Source of the DNA: Archilochus colubris
Lineage: Eukaryota > Chordata > Aves > Apodiformes > Trochilidae
NCBI GenBank assembly: GCA_023079485.1
Contig: CM041115.1
Location: 47,458,156 to 47,522,155, forward strand
Direction of reading: 5' to 3'
Length of the DNA: 64,000 nt
Shown here: positions 11,118-25,078 of the stretch, one piece after another
Numbering within the stretch: position 1 is the first letter of the stretch
Layout: the number at the start of each line of letters is the position of its first letter
The notes under the pieces: model-generated
The model's database searches: none
What the model was told of the DNA's origin: nothing
What the model saw: the letters and a program-made list of their open reading frames with translations, nothing else
Position numbers and translations under genes: made by a program

Positions 11118-13338
11118 TTATAGGATTTGGTTTACTCAAGAGCTTAAGTTCATGCAGAATCAGACTACTTGGCAGATAAGTGGAAATCTTGGGACAAATA
11201 AGTGTTGGCAATATGATAGTAAGAAGTGAAACTGAATTACCAATTAAATTTTTTTCAGTCAAATGTTGATGATTATCAAATGTATAATGTGCTTTTGGAC
11301 CTGTTTTATTTCTGGTTATAGGAAAGAATGCATCTTTTCCTAACTGGGAGAAATTGTTTTCTATTGTATGTGAAATAAATGGAAACTATTTAGTGTCTGT
11401 ATTTCAGTAACTAGGAACAGAGGTGAGCTACAGGTTGAACCACACTGCCTTTCTCCACTCCTGTGATTAGGAAGACTCATTTCTATGAGCAGAAGTATTC
11501 TTTAGTTGGCTGAACTCTCTTATCAGCAAATTTATTTTTTAAAAATATTGAATTAAATTTTACTCAGTATTCTAATACAGTGGAAGTAATAATTTTGTGA
11601 TACCTTTGGTCTTTAATATTCCAGTAATGTGCATTTTTAATTAAGAAGCTCTTTTAATGCAATAAAACTTTCTGAGAAATTGTAGGACTAATTGGAATAG
11701 GTTTGATACAAAGTTGCTGTTGCTGTACTTCATAAGGTTTCTGTAAACATGTAGAGGTCTTTAAAAAGATCCAAATAAGTGTTAAAATAGTTTATAAGAC
11801 CTGTTAACCCCTGGTGCAACAGTATCATAGCAGCATAGAATGCAAGGGTTATACACTGAGCATATGAACTGTAGAAGTGAAAGCTGTGGAGGGGTCAGAA
11901 GAGGAGGAATACATGCAGTGGAGAGAAAAGATATATAAGGTCAAATTCCTGTGAAATTTTTTATTAGATTTAAAACTGCCTCTCCTTAATGGGAGTGGCC
12001 CTTGCTCTAGGGGTGCAAGCAGTGAACAGTATATCAGCTGTGAAATCTGCAAAATGATTTTCAGTGAAAGCTGATACACATACATTGAAGAAACTAAGCA
12101 CTTAATCAATGTGATGTATATCCTGAGGCCACCACAATGTAAAGCTTTAAAAAAGCCTAATTGTAAGCTATAATTGAGAACTAATTGGCTGATGAAGCAA
12201 GAGCTTATTTTCTAAAATTGCTTTTCTAATTCAATTTAAACATTTATGACATTTGGGGTTTTTGTTATTGTTGTTAATCTTTTTTATAGAAAAGGATTAT
12301 TATTAGAAAAGGGTTATAAATCATAGAAAAGGATTATAAATTACTTTTATAGTTTGGCAGCTGGTTTTTACTGGTACATATTTTGCTTATTTTACCTGCT
12401 TTGGACCTATGCCTTGATTTGTTTCTTCAGACATGAGTTGTTTCTTCAGACTCTTCCAGCCACAGAGTAATCAAGAGATCTGCCTTGAGTGTAACCCCAG
12501 TTTCCTCCCTTAGTCAGAAGTACACCACACTGATGGTGTACAGGTAATTTTCTGCTCTTGAACCACAAATATTTTCTGATAAGCAGGACCCTTCTGTGGG
12601 CAGGCCAGGGCAGTCTTAATGTTTCCTGTGAATAATATAAATGATAATTTTAGTCCAAATCTAAAGACAAAAAAATGGAAATGCTTATAAATGTCCACTA
12701 GTATGCAGAACATTTAAATAGATTGCTGCCCAAGCACAAGGTTAAATGAGTACTCACTGTAGGAGCCTGTCAAGTGTGAATAGTGACCCTTCAGCATGTT
12801 TTGTGAATGTGTATATCTGAGGTACTGAAAAGTGGATGGTCCACCTTATCTCTGGCATTCAGGGGGTGTTATTGATGTGATATTACTGCCCTGATTCCCT
12901 AATAGGAGCAATATCTCTATTTACACAAAAAGCACATGTGAGCATGGTACCGTCACGCAGTACCTGATTGCCTGCTGAAGAGCCACGATTGACTTTGTAC
13001 ACAGGCAGCTACAGGAAAGAGCCAGGGTACAAAATAGGGATAATGATTAGTCAGGTTGAAGATAGAAATTCAAAGAACACAGCCAGGTTGGGATGGTACC
13101 TTGTTAACCTTTGCACTATCAGAAAGCAAGAATGCTGCTCTCTTAGCCTAGCAAAATAAAACAAGGGTGGTGAAAACCAGATCATTCTTGCCTTTTGGAG
13201 AATTTATTATTTGTAGGGATTCAGCTAACCTGAGGTAAGACTTCAGGAAATTACCAGATATGTTTTATTTTGTAACATGTTCTTGATATATTTTTTTGTT
13301 CCCTGGCTGTCACATTAAGTGCTCTGAATATTGCCTAA
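11118..13338. other. Intronic sequence without recognised genes
   Basis: AT-rich non-coding DNA with one degenerate tandem repeat (12288-12343). Nothing else is recognised. Confidence 0.6.
12288..12343. repeat. Three-copy degenerate tandem repeat, unit about 17-20 bp
   Basis: AGAAAAGGATTAT, AGAAAAGGGTTATAAATCAT and AGAAAAGGATTATAAATTA follow one another with one or two differences. This is a short AT-rich minisatellite. Confidence 0.9.
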
Positions 13339-13631
13339 ATTCATAGAATTTTCAGGGCTGGAAGAGATGTTTAAGATCATCTAGTTCCAACCCCCCTGCC
13401 ATGGGCAGGGACACCTCCCACTAGATCAGGTTGCTCAGAGCCCTGTCCAGCCTGGCCTTAAAAACTTCCAGGGATGGGGCTTCCACCACCTCTCTGGGCA
13501 ACCTGCTCCAGTGTCTCACCACCCTCATGGCGAAGAACTTCTAAATCAACCCTCTCAAGTTTGAACCCACTACCCCATGTCCTATCACCACCTGACATCT
13601 TAAAAAGCTCCTCACCAGCTTTCTTGTAGGC
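13339..13631 (-). mobile_element. CR1 LINE 3' fragment
   Basis: The plus strand begins 'attcatagaattttcagggctgg' and continues 'ccaaccccCCTGCCATGGGCAGGGACACC', a typical CR1 block cited here in part, then 'aggttgctcagagccctgtccagcctggcctt' and 'ccaccacctctctgggcaacctg'. It is about 290 bases of the antisense-inserted 3' end. No coding frame survives. Confidence 0.9.
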
Positions 13632-16600
13632 ATTTTTTAAGCCATGGAGGTAACATGAAAAATTACAGGGCTGCTGTGTACTCTTTCTCTTAATGGTTTG
13701 ATCCGTCAAATTATATTGAACCTTGAGGGTTAGAAGAAAACCATTGATATAATATGTAGCTACTATATCCTACAGTACACACTATTGTAACAAACAAATA
13801 CTTCTTTTAGCAGGAAGACATACAATAAGAAGCAGGGATTTTTATTTTTTTTTTCATTATTAAGAAAGTATTACTCAGTTTTCAATCTGTAAATAATAAT
13901 TTTAGTTTTTTTTTTTCTGCATTCTTTATTCCAGTACCTTTTAATGAAAACCTGAAAACCTATATGAAGGAGATTAGGAGAGGAATTCATACATTCAGTG
14001 TCAGCAACTGGTATCAGTAGTATGTTGTCCTTCCTTCAGTACTGTGAGATTAACAGTTTTTCTCAGTGTGTTCCAAATCTAAGACTCAACCAGCTTAAGA
14101 CTTTTGACACCATCCTCTCTAGAAAATGTCTAATTGCTCCTACTCTTACCTTAATATCTGACAGAACAGATCCTGCTTTTATTATATTTCTAATATGTTA
14201 TTTTAATGGCAACACAGGAAATCAAACTCATGATCCCTGGTACAGAACAGCATTGCAAAAGTCCTGTTCTTTCAGTCTTCCATCCTTTCAAGGTTTCTTT
14301 CAATGCTATTTTTTCCCCTTGCATATTCACTCACAATGTAAAAAATTAATTGCCCTAAATTAATCCAGTCAATGTTAAAAGTTGTGCAAAATTTTGTGTG
14401 GTTTGTTATGTGTTTTAGCATGCACTTCTGGTAAATTGCTGAAGATAAAACATTGTATGTATTAATTTCAAATCCCACTGGCTGCAGTGTGAGAATTTTA
14501 ATTAATCCTAACCCATTCCCAAATGCTGATCTTTAATTTTCCTTGCAAACGTCCTCTTCAGACTTGAAGTGTGTGTGTGTGTGGCTGCTTCATGTGGCAG
14601 AACAGAAAAATGAGATTGCAGACAGATAACAGAGGCTTGATGCTAAGGCTGGCAGTTCGACAGCTGAAATGCAGTATGTGCTCACTCTGTCTCCCCAGAA
14701 AGGATAACTAAGCCCATGTCAGTTTGTGGACTGGACTTGATGCATATGCCAAAAATGAGCTTTCTGCTAGCCATTCTGGTACCATGTGTCGGTGATTGCT
14801 AATGAAAAATATCACCACATATTCAAATGTTTGGCTTTCTCTGTCTGCTGATGGTACCCTTCCAGATAGTAATTTTTGTCCCAACAGGCTTCACAGTTTT
14901 GGAAATACCATCCCGTATGTATAAAGAAGTTTTCAGGATTTTGGAGTCTAGAGATGCCTTCAGATTTTCCAGTGGTGATCAGAAACTGTGTGTAGAGCAT
15001 TTCATTCTACTGACAGTAGTCTCACAGTCTGTTTTAGTGAGATTTTGTGGTCCTAAGTGTAGTCTACATGTCAGGTACATGGTCTCAGGCACATCCCCTG
15101 TGAGGACACTGAATGCCCCAGCCTGAGCAACCTTGTTTGCTCTGATAATCCCCATCTGGAGAGGAAAGGAAAACTGGTCTCCACCATTTCACTGCCACTC
15201 ACACCTGTACAGCACCAACTCACCACCAGGACAGCTGCACATCAATAAGCAGGTGGGTCTCATGCAGCACTGTGACCAGAACCTTGGAGGGGAGGTGGCT
15301 CTGCTTATGGTGCTCTGGTTGCTGCAAGGAAACTGTGTAGATGTAGGTAGGGGTGCTCAAGTGTATGAGTCACACCAATTGTAACATGAAAAATTACTGA
15401 GATAAAGGCAACTTAGTCAAACATGAGTCAAACACGTTTTCTAGAATTAATGTTAAACAAATGCACTTACAAGACATCAAAACAGTTTTTTAAATTGATG
15501 TTCAGGGCTGTGACCTGAAACAAGCTGTTCATAATACTTTTGATTGAATTGCCTATATTACAGAATTGGTTTTTCATTTCTTATGTTTCTGTTTGAATGA
15601 GTGCCACCAGCTGAGCAGTGGGCAGTTGTATTAGTGGTGAGTCGGTGGTGTAGGAGTATCAAGCAGCCAGTTGTCCTAGACCTTGCCTCAACCCCTCATA
15701 CCAAACATATTTTGGCTTCTGGTCCAGGAGCTTTATTTAATCTCAGCCTTCAGGCTTTGTGAGAGTTGGCAAGGAGCAGCAATCATAAAGCTGCTCCAGG
15801 AGAAAAGGGAAGGCAGGAGCTGAGGGGCATGACAGTGCGGGCAGAGCAGTGCTTTTGCTGATGGAGCACCATTTCCAGGCATGGTGTATGAGGATAGTGA
15901 CAGAAACAGCTTTCTATTGGCAATTTTGTGCTCACCAGAAGAGGTGAGGCAGGGTTATGCCCAAGGTCAGCAAATGAAGTCCACTCTGAGATTCCAGAAC
16001 ATTAAGAGAAAGGAGAAGGTATCCTTTGGTATAGCTCAGGCTGTTGAAGTGCCAAGTTATGAGCTTAGAGCAAGCTGATGTCCATGGTAGAGGATGTAAG
16101 TGAGGGGATGTAAGTTGGGAGGGGTCCCAGGAGTTGGACAGGATGATTAAGGCCTATTGAGGCACTTGAGCTGAAACTCTCCAAGAGAGAAGGAAAAACA
16201 ATTTCAAAGCAGTGAACTGCAGAAAGATGGTCAACTTTCGTGTTGGGTGTCAGGTGTTTTCTATGCCAGACTGAGCATTGGGGTAGGAATAACTGAAGAT
16301 CTCAGTGAACTGGAGATTTGTCCACATCCATAAAGCACACACTGAGAAAACACACTGTTGTGTGTCATTCTGCTTTAAAATGAAAAAATTAGAAATGGTT
16401 TCTTATGACAGAACTTATTTCTGAAACATGTCAGCTCACCACACCTTGTTCCTGTGTGTAGTCAAACAGAGGGAACAGAAATTTTTTCAGGTTGTTGTGT
16501 TTTCAAAATAAGCTGCAGAAAGCTCACTGAAATTGAAAAGAAAAATGTTCAGCAGCTCTTCTGTATTCATTTTGCTGCTTATTCTATGATTTGAATGACA

Positions 16601-19092
16601 GAGCACTTGTGTTTGTTCATTTGTGCTATCCACCTCTACATATTCCACCCAAGGGAAGAAAGCCACGCTGAGGTAGTGCTCAGATTGCGTAACATACTCT
16701 GAGCTGCAGATAAATCCCATTTTGTCAGAGGTCTAAGTTACAGAATCTGGATAGCTAGGCAATACTGCATCTTCAGTACAAATTCTGTTCTTCAGTCCAG
16801 TATTCTAGTTTCTTACTGTGCTCCCTTCCCACTCATGTTATCAAATCTACAAAATAAAGTTTTATGAAGTTTAGTGAAACAAGTAGAGGTATAAAACATA
16901 AGCTGCTAAATTCATGATTTCGTGGAAGCCAAACGCCTGCAGCCACTTGGATATATTTAATTTAGGGTCTCATTTTTCTTACACTTGCTGAAAAACTGAG
17001 TGTGCCAAGGAAAATGTGCAATATAGAACTTGCAATACTAATGTGATTCAGGTTAACAAACTGAAGAGACCTCATTAAACATGGTGTAGGCAAATAATGC
17101 AGTTTGAATGTGGCTAAAACCTGAGTTCATGTGAATCTTTAAGAAGTCTTTCTTTTTCACTGCGGAATAATATTATGTAAACAATTAGTACACTTATAAG
17201 TCAGCACAGCCTTAAAAAAAGTGCAGTTGGATTTTTAGTAGCACTTATATTTGGGGATGTTAAAGCACTCATTATTTCCTTTCTTACCCAGTTAAGGCCT
17301 GGAAGACAATGAGTCAGTTTCAATTGTGAAAAAAATTATTTCCACCTGAAACTGTTCCATTTTCCCTCAGGGAGAAGTAATACTTTATGAGTGTGCAGAA
17401 TTGCTTTTTTTAATGCAGCAGAGCTTGTGCTCTATTTGGATATCATGTTCCATAATCTTTAATATCCAAAGTATTGCTGAAGCAGAGAGATACATTACTG
17501 AGATCATAGGCTTCCAGTAGAAACACTTTATCTGGCATGGTGCAGAACACAGTCATAGGAAAACCCTAAAGGAGCAGGATGAAATAGAAAAGATTGACGT
17601 ACATCGTCTGGAATATATACAGTATAGTTTTTTTTCAGCCAGGTAGTTTAGAAAGGCTCTTATTTAAGAATAAGAAACAAAAACTAATCTGGATGTAAAA
17701 CTGAATCACATTGTTTGCGAAAAGGAACCTTGTAGTCTGGGTTGTACTTGTACAAAAATATTTGGGAAGAATTTAGGTTTGTAGGCTAGTTTTAGAATAC
17801 AGTGATGCCTTCATCCACTTCCTTCCTGTTTTACATGAGGTGTCAAGATGTTTTAAGAAAGATAATCAACTTTTAATTATTTTTGAATGAAAAATAAAGC
17901 AAAACTTTACAAAGATATTAAATTTAATTCCTACTCAAATATGCGGGAATTTTTTTACTATTTATAAGTCTGTTTTGAAAGCACTGAAAATAAATTTTGC
18001 CAAGGTACCTGTTATCTGCATATTATCATACTGTTTTTATTACAGTTCTCTATGAATGTTCCTCGTGTCATTCTTGATCACAGCTGGGTTTCCGATCTTG
18101 ATGAATTTCCATGTCACAGACTCTGAAAGTCTTTGTTAATTCTTATGTGCAAGTACACTTCTTATAAACTGTAATATTGCCTTATTCTGCATAATGATCT
18201 GTGCCTGATGTATAGCTGTTACTTCTGCAGTTAGGCACCTTTCTATTCTGACTTTTGTTTTTCTGAGTTGTTTCCTCTTACAGGCAGCAAGGTTATGGAA
18301 AAACACAAGGATGAAACAATCTTCAGTCCAAAGACCAATGTGTTGAAAAAAATATTAAAGACTTATTTTGATACCTGGCCATGTAGTGTTGGGCAAGTGA
18401 CCTAACTTTTCTGTGCTTCAGTTGCCACTATTTCAAAGCAGTAATGAGAAAGCTATTAAATACCTTTCCTGTGTAGTTTATCTGAGCTACTAGTATAAAG
18501 CCAAAGTTTAGTGCTTTTCAGCAACTATAGTCTAAAGTATTTGTTACATATATCCTGTATATCCTAATTAATTTACAGTAAAAACCATAAAGGCCATATG
18601 ACACCTAGTTTTACTCTTCAAAACAGAACAAAAATAAGAAGCATGTTCACCAGTTTTTGCATCTTAAAATCACAAGAGATCAGACCTTTTGAACTAGAGA
18701 AATCATAAAAATTTTGCATTTTTATGCAATGTGACAGGGGCATGACAAATACCTGATCCGTATATACTTACTGGTCATATCTGACATCTTTGCCAAATAC
18801 TTCTCAAAGATCTAGTTTCTATGAAAACAGAAAACTTATTTCATTTTCTCAAATGGGCATCAGTTTTTTAGTGAGTTTTAACTTTGTGATCTTTGTGTGT
18901 ATATCCCACCTGTCCTCCAAAATCCACTGAGGCATCCCTTACTCTCTTGATTTCCAGATTGGATTGTGAACCTTTTCAGTTGTTCTGTGAAAGGTATATT
19001 GGTATGTTGTCATATTCAGCACTTAACAATTTTCATTTATAAAAATTAACTTTTGATATAACGTGGGACACTGAGCTTAAAAAAATAATATT
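13632..19092. other. Intronic sequence without recognised genes
   Basis: Non-coding DNA with a (GT)7 microsatellite at 14569-14583 and homopolymer runs near 13840 and 13905. The part from about 15000 to 16100 is somewhat more GC-rich than its surroundings and may be an old repeat I cannot name. The open frames within it, such as 14827-15126, resemble no family I know. Confidence 0.55.
14569..14583. repeat. (GT)n microsatellite
   Basis: A short uninterrupted GT run. Its length is probably polymorphic. Confidence 0.95.
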
Positions 19093-19450
19093 AGAATGAC
19101 AGAACAATTTAGGTGGGGAAGGACCTTTGGAACTCAACTTCAAGTCTCCATCCTGGACTAAATTAGCACAGAGTCTTGTGCAGTTGAGTTTTGAATACCT
19201 CCAAGTTTGGGGAGCTCAGAGCTCCTCATGAGTTACTATTCCAGCCTTACCTTGAAACATCTTCCTGATGCCATTGTCTTCATAATCCATCACTAGAGGA
19301 TGGAAGATGGTGATTAGATTCCTTCTTAAGCCTTGTCCTCTGGAGGCTGAGAAAACAGAGCCCCTCTCTCCTTATGTATGTCATGCATCCCAGGCCTCTA
19401 ACCACCCTGGTGATCCTCTTCCTCTCCAGGTTGTCATCATCTTTTTTAGA
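19093..19450 (-). mobile_element. Old CR1 LINE 3' fragment
   Basis: Diverged CR1 3' sequence in antisense orientation. The plus strand reads 'tagaatgacagaacaatttaggtggggaaggacctttgg' in the place of the usual octamers and 'ggaaggacct', followed by 'cagttgagttttgaatacctccaag', and later 'aaccaccctggtgatcctc'. Substitutions and small indels are numerous. Confidence 0.7.
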
Positions 19451-19892
19451 CTAGATTGTGGTGGTGGTGAGAGGGGCAAAATAGAACAGAGTAATTAGGT
19501 GTGGCTACACATGTAGTGGGGAAAAACTCCCTTCAGCCAGCAGGCAGCACTCCTGCTGTTGCAGCCCAGGATAAGACCCATCTGTGAAGGTGGAAAGTGC
19601 ACTCTGCAGGTTCATGTTCAGCCATGTTTATCATCTAGTCCATTTTTACAGATTTAATACACTGACTTAAACCTAACCTATGTAAATAATGATTTGATTC
19701 AGGGAGTATAGTCCCCATCTTATATTTGCATTTTGGTGGAACCAGCTTAATGAGATGCAGCAACATTATGCTTCTATATTAAAAGAGTTATCAGAGAATG
19801 CTTTGTTTGTTCATTTCATCAATTGCTTTCTAGCAATTTTCTAGCAATTCTAGCACTAGTGGGATAATTCTACACAAGACAGTCTATGCCTC

Positions 19893-20983
19893 TGTGATGG
19901 GTTAGCCCTGGCTGGGTGCCAAATGCCCACTAAGCCACCCTCAGCTGGACAGGGGAGAAAAAATACAATGAAAGGCTCGTGGGCTGCAAGCAAGGACAGG
20001 GACATCACTCCCCAATCACCATCATGGACAAAAGACACTTGACTTGGGGAAATAAGTTTAATTAATTACCAGAAAAAGCAGAATAGAGTAATGCAAAATG
20101 AAAACTTAAAAACAAAACAACTTAAAAATAAAAGCTTAAAACACTTCCCTTTGCCTCACTCCCCTGTTTTTTCCTGGGCTCATCTTCACTGCCAATCTCT
20201 CTACTTCCTGCCCATGGGGATGGGGAATAGCTGCTGTGGTTAGCTCATCACATTGTCTCTACCACTCCTTCCTTATGGTGGGGACTCACACTCTTTCCTC
20301 TGCTCGAGTGTGGGGTCCCTCTCAATTGGATATAGTCCTTCAGAAACAGCTCCAATGTTGGCCCTTCTCATAGGTGCAGTTCTTTTCACATTGATCCAGC
20401 TTGGCTCCCTTCCATGGGGTACAGTCCTTCAAGAACAGACTGCTCCAGTGTGGGTCCCTCATGGGGTCACAAGTCCTGCCAGAAAACATACTCCCCCTCT
20501 CTCCAAGGGACCACAAGTCCTTCCAGGAGCCTGGTCCAGCATGGGCTCTCCAGGGTCACAGCCTCCAGGCTGCAGGCGGATATCTGCTCCACCATGGACC
20601 TCCACAGGATGCAAATGTACAGCCTGCTTCACCGTGGTCTTTACCACGAGTTGCAGGGACACCTCTGCTCTATTGCCTGGAGCACATCCTCCCTCTTCCT
20701 TCTCCACTGACCTTGGTGTTTGCAGGGCTGTTTCTCTGATATTTTCTCTCTCCTCTCTTCTTGCTGTACTTGCTGTTGCCCAGTTTTTAATCCCTTCTTA
20801 AAGAGGTTGTCACAGAGGTGCTACTGTCGTATCTGATGGGCTCAGCCTTGGCCATTGGAAGGTATGTCCTGCAGCCAGCTGGAACTGCTCTGTCAGACAT
20901 GGGGGAAGCTTCTGGTACCTCTTTGCAGGAGCCATCACTGTAGTCTCCCTTCTACCAAAACCTTGTCATACAATCCTGATACA
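19893..20983 (+). mobile_element. Endogenous retrovirus LTR, probably solo, ~1.1 kb
   Basis: The sequence starts TGTGATGGGTTAGCCCTGGC and ends TCCTGATACA, giving the TG...CA termini of a long terminal repeat. The body contains an A-rich block (about 20055-20145), then repeated GC-rich modules of the type 'ctccagtgtgggtccctc' and 'caggtgcaca..' between 20250 and 20700, as I recall for a widespread bird LTR, especially in songbirds (from memory, unverified). No internal retroviral genes (gag, pol, env) flank it, so it appears to be a solo LTR left by recombination. I found no clear 5- or 6-bp target duplication. The 182-residue frame at 20253-20801 is an accident of the GC-rich modules, not a gene. 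Confidence 0.7.
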
Positions 20984-23900
20984 ATCATGAAGCACAAGTG
21001 TTTCTTTTTTGATTGAACTTGTGAATTCTTCCCATCCAAAGTCAGTTGTTAATATTGATTTGTTTATAACGAAGTATTTTGTTATATATGCATATGTGTA
21101 CATGATCTATTAATCTATTAATGGCATGTAAATATTAATAGATATACACATATATGTACATATATACATATGTGAATTTTTTTGGTAGCTATATTCACAG
21201 ATGCATTTCATGTTCTTCACCTAGGCTCATTTCATTTCACCTGGAAATACTCCTTTTTATCCCTTGCAGTTTAGGTCAAATTGATGAACACTTAGTTTCT
21301 TCTCAGATTCCCACACCTGAAGCAGTGCCTCACCGAAAAAGCTTAGTATGTCATTCTTGGCTTTATTATTTATCTATTTTCACAAGATATTTTGGCTGAA
21401 TGCCAGTGAGGAAATAGACTTTACATCACAGAAGAAACTATATATAGATCCGTACTTCTTGTGCTAGAAAGAAACAATGCAAACATCTTTTGCTTAAGGA
21501 GGAACAGGTTAACATAAATGCTTGGGATTCTCAGAACTAACTTCAGTATGATGCCAAGCTTGTGAAACAAAGAATATTGAAGCAGCAAGTTCAGCTGTTG
21601 CCATGCTGAAAATTGTATAAAATTAAAATATTCATGAAAAGAGAACTATGGAATTCTAAGAAAGGTTTTTGTTCCCCAACTTTTCTTATTCTTTTACAAA
21701 CGAGAAGAAGAGTCTTGAATCTCTAATCTGCAGACACAGAAATGAGGTGTCCCAGCAGAAAGCTGGCAGCATGGAAAGCAGATTCTTTTCAGAAACTTTT
21801 TCCCAGTGGGAACTGAGACTGTGACCCTGTATTTCCTCCTAAAATGTAAAGAGTGCTTGCTTGTTTTCTTCTGGCAGGAAAGGAAAGGTGCTTAACTCCA
21901 GCTTGTAATATAACTTGCCCTACAAGATGCCCTTCAACTTTCCTGTGTTTTCCCTAAGCCCCAGCACTGTTCTGTGGCATCTGTCAGTCTAGTATTTGTA
22001 CAGGTGCTGTTTCATAGTGCCTTTGCACCACAGATTTGTTCAGAGTAATTTCAGAAATGGCTGTTTGTGTGGTTGAGGCTTATCCTGTTGCAGATTTTAT
22101 TTCCTGGAGAGTTTCTATACAATTTTTTTCCCAGGCAGGGTACTACTCAGCTGCTCTTAGAACTTCAGTCTTGGTTCTTTTTAAAGTACCTTTTTCTAGA
22201 TATCTATCTCCAGGCTTCCTACCTGTCTTTTCCATTGTGAGAGGAATTAGTTTTCTGTTTTCTTTTGACCTTGATCCAATCTTGACTGGTGGTGGGCCTT
22301 TAATTTTAGAGGAGACTTTTCTGCTTTCTGTGCAGCAGGAAACATGACCATGGCAGGTGAGAGAAAGGAAGTGCTAGTGAGGATGATTTTGATGGGGGAT
22401 TTTTTGATTGGCAGTATTGAGCATTGAAAACTTCCTTGTCCACCTGCTTCTTGCAATTACTTAATTATTCAGCTGCAAGATTGTCTTTTTTGATTCTGAC
22501 AACTGAATAATACAAAACACATTGGGTGCACGTATGAAGTATGTGAATTTTCAAGGGAAGTAGCTGTGATAAGGAGGATAGCTCTAGGCTCCAGTGGGAA
22601 ATACAATTTTCTTTTACTGTCACTGTCTGAAAAGTGCAGATATATGTTTAAATATGTTTGGTTAATATGAAATTTTCAAAAATAATGAAATTTTAACTTT
22701 CCCAAGATTTGGACAGTCATTGCAGATAGTGTAGGTACAGTATGCAATCTCCTTAAGCTTTATTGAAGAGACTTAATTTATGTCATCCAGTCTGGCTGAA
22801 TTTTCTCCTTGATTGATTCTTGTCAATATTTATTTAACAAGTTGATGCATTTTAGTAACCACCACTCAACACAGATCCTGGAAATGCCCATTTAAGAGGT
22901 TCACAGGAAGCATCAAACGGTGTTCAAACTGCAAATTAAAACCACAATGTATGAAGAGCATTTCAGTGGTCCTACCTTGGCTTTAGAATGATTTTTTCAG
23001 TGTTTGCCATGTAAAAAACAGTAGAATTTTCAAGTAGCCACATAGTGATCAGGCTGATTACAAAACCAACAATTATGATTACAACGCTGGTATTTAAGTA
23101 CAATGCAGCAAAGCAAATAATTAGCTTCAGATTTTAAAACTTTATTAGTAAAGTTATTTTATTTATATGTGTTATTCTTTGTTACTAGTTTAATGTATAA
23201 AAGATAACAAGAAATTTCAAAGTATACCCCTTTTTTTGTTCAGTTAATTTTCCCTAAAATGTAAAATTTTGATTTTAAGAAAATCAAAGGAAGGGATCAC
23301 TCTACTGCAGAATCTTCACAGTTTTGTATTTATGATTTAATAATTAGATATGACTATTTCAGGTATGTAACACTGACCTACTGTTTGGGGAGGCATTGAG
23401 GCTGAATCACCTTCTGAGGAACTAAATGGTTTGGTAAGAATTACAGCCAGAGAGTAGATAGCATCTTGCCTCGCTGTCAGTACTAAAGCTTTTTTCTAGA
23501 TCAAAATAAAACATGAAAAGAGCTTAAAAAGAGAGGGTAGACCATAGATGAATCCTCAGATCATCACATATTGTTAACTTCAGTAGAACTGTGGATGGGA
23601 GGAGTTTAGAAATCTGAGTGTATTTAATGATGTCCAGCTGAATTATATATGTCTATGTCACTGTTGAAAAGGGTGGTGGTGCTCATAAGATTTATCAACT
23701 GTGTAGCACCCTCCTTCAGGATATTCTTTGAAAGATATTTAGACCTTCAAAGTAATACAGGGAGGAATAATATAGTGCAATTATAAAGTAAAAAATGACC
23801 CACCTCCTAAATTTGCACCCATCATTTTCTACTGTCTCTGTTGATTAAAAGAGAATTCATTTTTCCAATATTATTGATTTTTTAATCTCAGATGCTTCAG

Positions 23901-24431
23901 TTAAGGTTTCCTGATGTTCACAGGGCAGCGTTTTTAATTTTGGTCTTAGATGTGCATTTGGTTTGATTTTACTATAGCAACTAGCTTTTTGGATTTCTAC
24001 TGCTTCAAGCAGAGCTCTTGCAGATCCTATTTCTGTGCTTATATCTATCTCTAAGTGAGGAAGGACTAAGCCCATGATCAAAAGCACTGTGAGAAAAGAA
24101 TTAATAGAATTATTTCATTTTGGTGATACTTGAAGGCCATAAAAAAATAGCATTTTTTATTAGTTGCTGACATACACAATAAAAATGAACATTCTTTCAG
24201 GTAAAACATTGAGGTTTTTTTCTGATAAAGGTTATCAAATTTTAAGGAAAAACAAGCCCAAAGCCATTCTTATGGTTTTATTTTAAATAGGTAAATTAAA
24301 CAGTTTGAGAGAAGGTGGGCAGGTAAAGTATACAGTGCAGAGAGAGAAACAGTAATCTCTGCTGGTTTAATGAGGAAGAAAAGAAATAAAAAGGGAAGCA
24401 GGAGATTTCAGTGTGCCGTGAAACTTCTGTC
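20984..24431. other. Intronic sequence without recognised genes
   Basis: AT-rich, including a TA/CA-rich stretch at about 21120-21175. A motif like a recursive splice site (CAG followed by GTATGT) lies at 23362, and a second (TTTCAG followed by GTAAAA) at 24200. No coding sequence is seen. Confidence 0.55.
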
Positions 24432-25078
24432 ACAGAACCATGGAATCAGCCAGGTTGGAAAGGACCTCTGAGATCATCAAGTCCAATCCTTGACCCACTG
24501 CCATTGTGGTTCCCAGACTGAGTGCCACATCAGTCTCTTTTTAAAAATCCAGGGATGGAGAATCCACCACCTCCCTGGGCAGCCCATTCCAATGCCTGAT
24601 CACCCTCTCTGTAAAAGATTTTTTCCTAATATCCAACCTAAATCTCCCCTGATAGAGCTTAAGTCCATGCCCTCTTCTCTTACTGATGGCTGCCTGGGAG
24701 GTAGCCGAAGCCCCCCTGGCTCCAACCTCCTTTCAGGGGGTTGTAGAGAGTGATGAGGTCTCCCCTGAGCCTCCTCTTCTCCAGACTGAACACCCCCAGC
24801 TCCCTCAGCCCTTCCTCACAGGACTTGTGCTGGATCCCTTCACAGCTTCCTCACTCTTCTCTGGACCTGGTCCAGCACCTCAGTCTCCTTCCTGAACTGA
24901 GGGGCCCAGAACTGGACACAGTACTCGAGGTGTGGCCTCACCAGGGCTGAGTAGAGGGGCAGAATCCCTTCCCTGGACCTATTGGCCATGCTGTTCCTGA
25001 TCCAGGCCAGGATGCCATTGACCTTCTTGGCCACCTGGGCACAGTGCTGGCTCCTCTTCAGCTTCCTGTCAATCCTGC
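24432..25078 (-). mobile_element. CR1 LINE 3' fragment with RT C-terminal remnant
   Basis: About 650 bases of a CR1 3' end in antisense orientation. The plus strand starts 'cacagaaccatggaatcagc', then 'aaaggacctctgagatcatcaagtccaa'. The minus-strand translation between about 25075 and 24840 gives the RT thumb/C-terminal block, including [19 protein letters not shown]. Several indels break the frame beyond it. It is of the same subfamily type as 9873 but clearly older. Confidence 0.9.

Noticed and set aside
20253..20801. 182-codon open frame on the plus strand
   Set aside because: It lies wholly inside the LTR at 19893-20983. The GC-rich modules are stop-poor in several frames on both strands, and the protein has no recognisable family.
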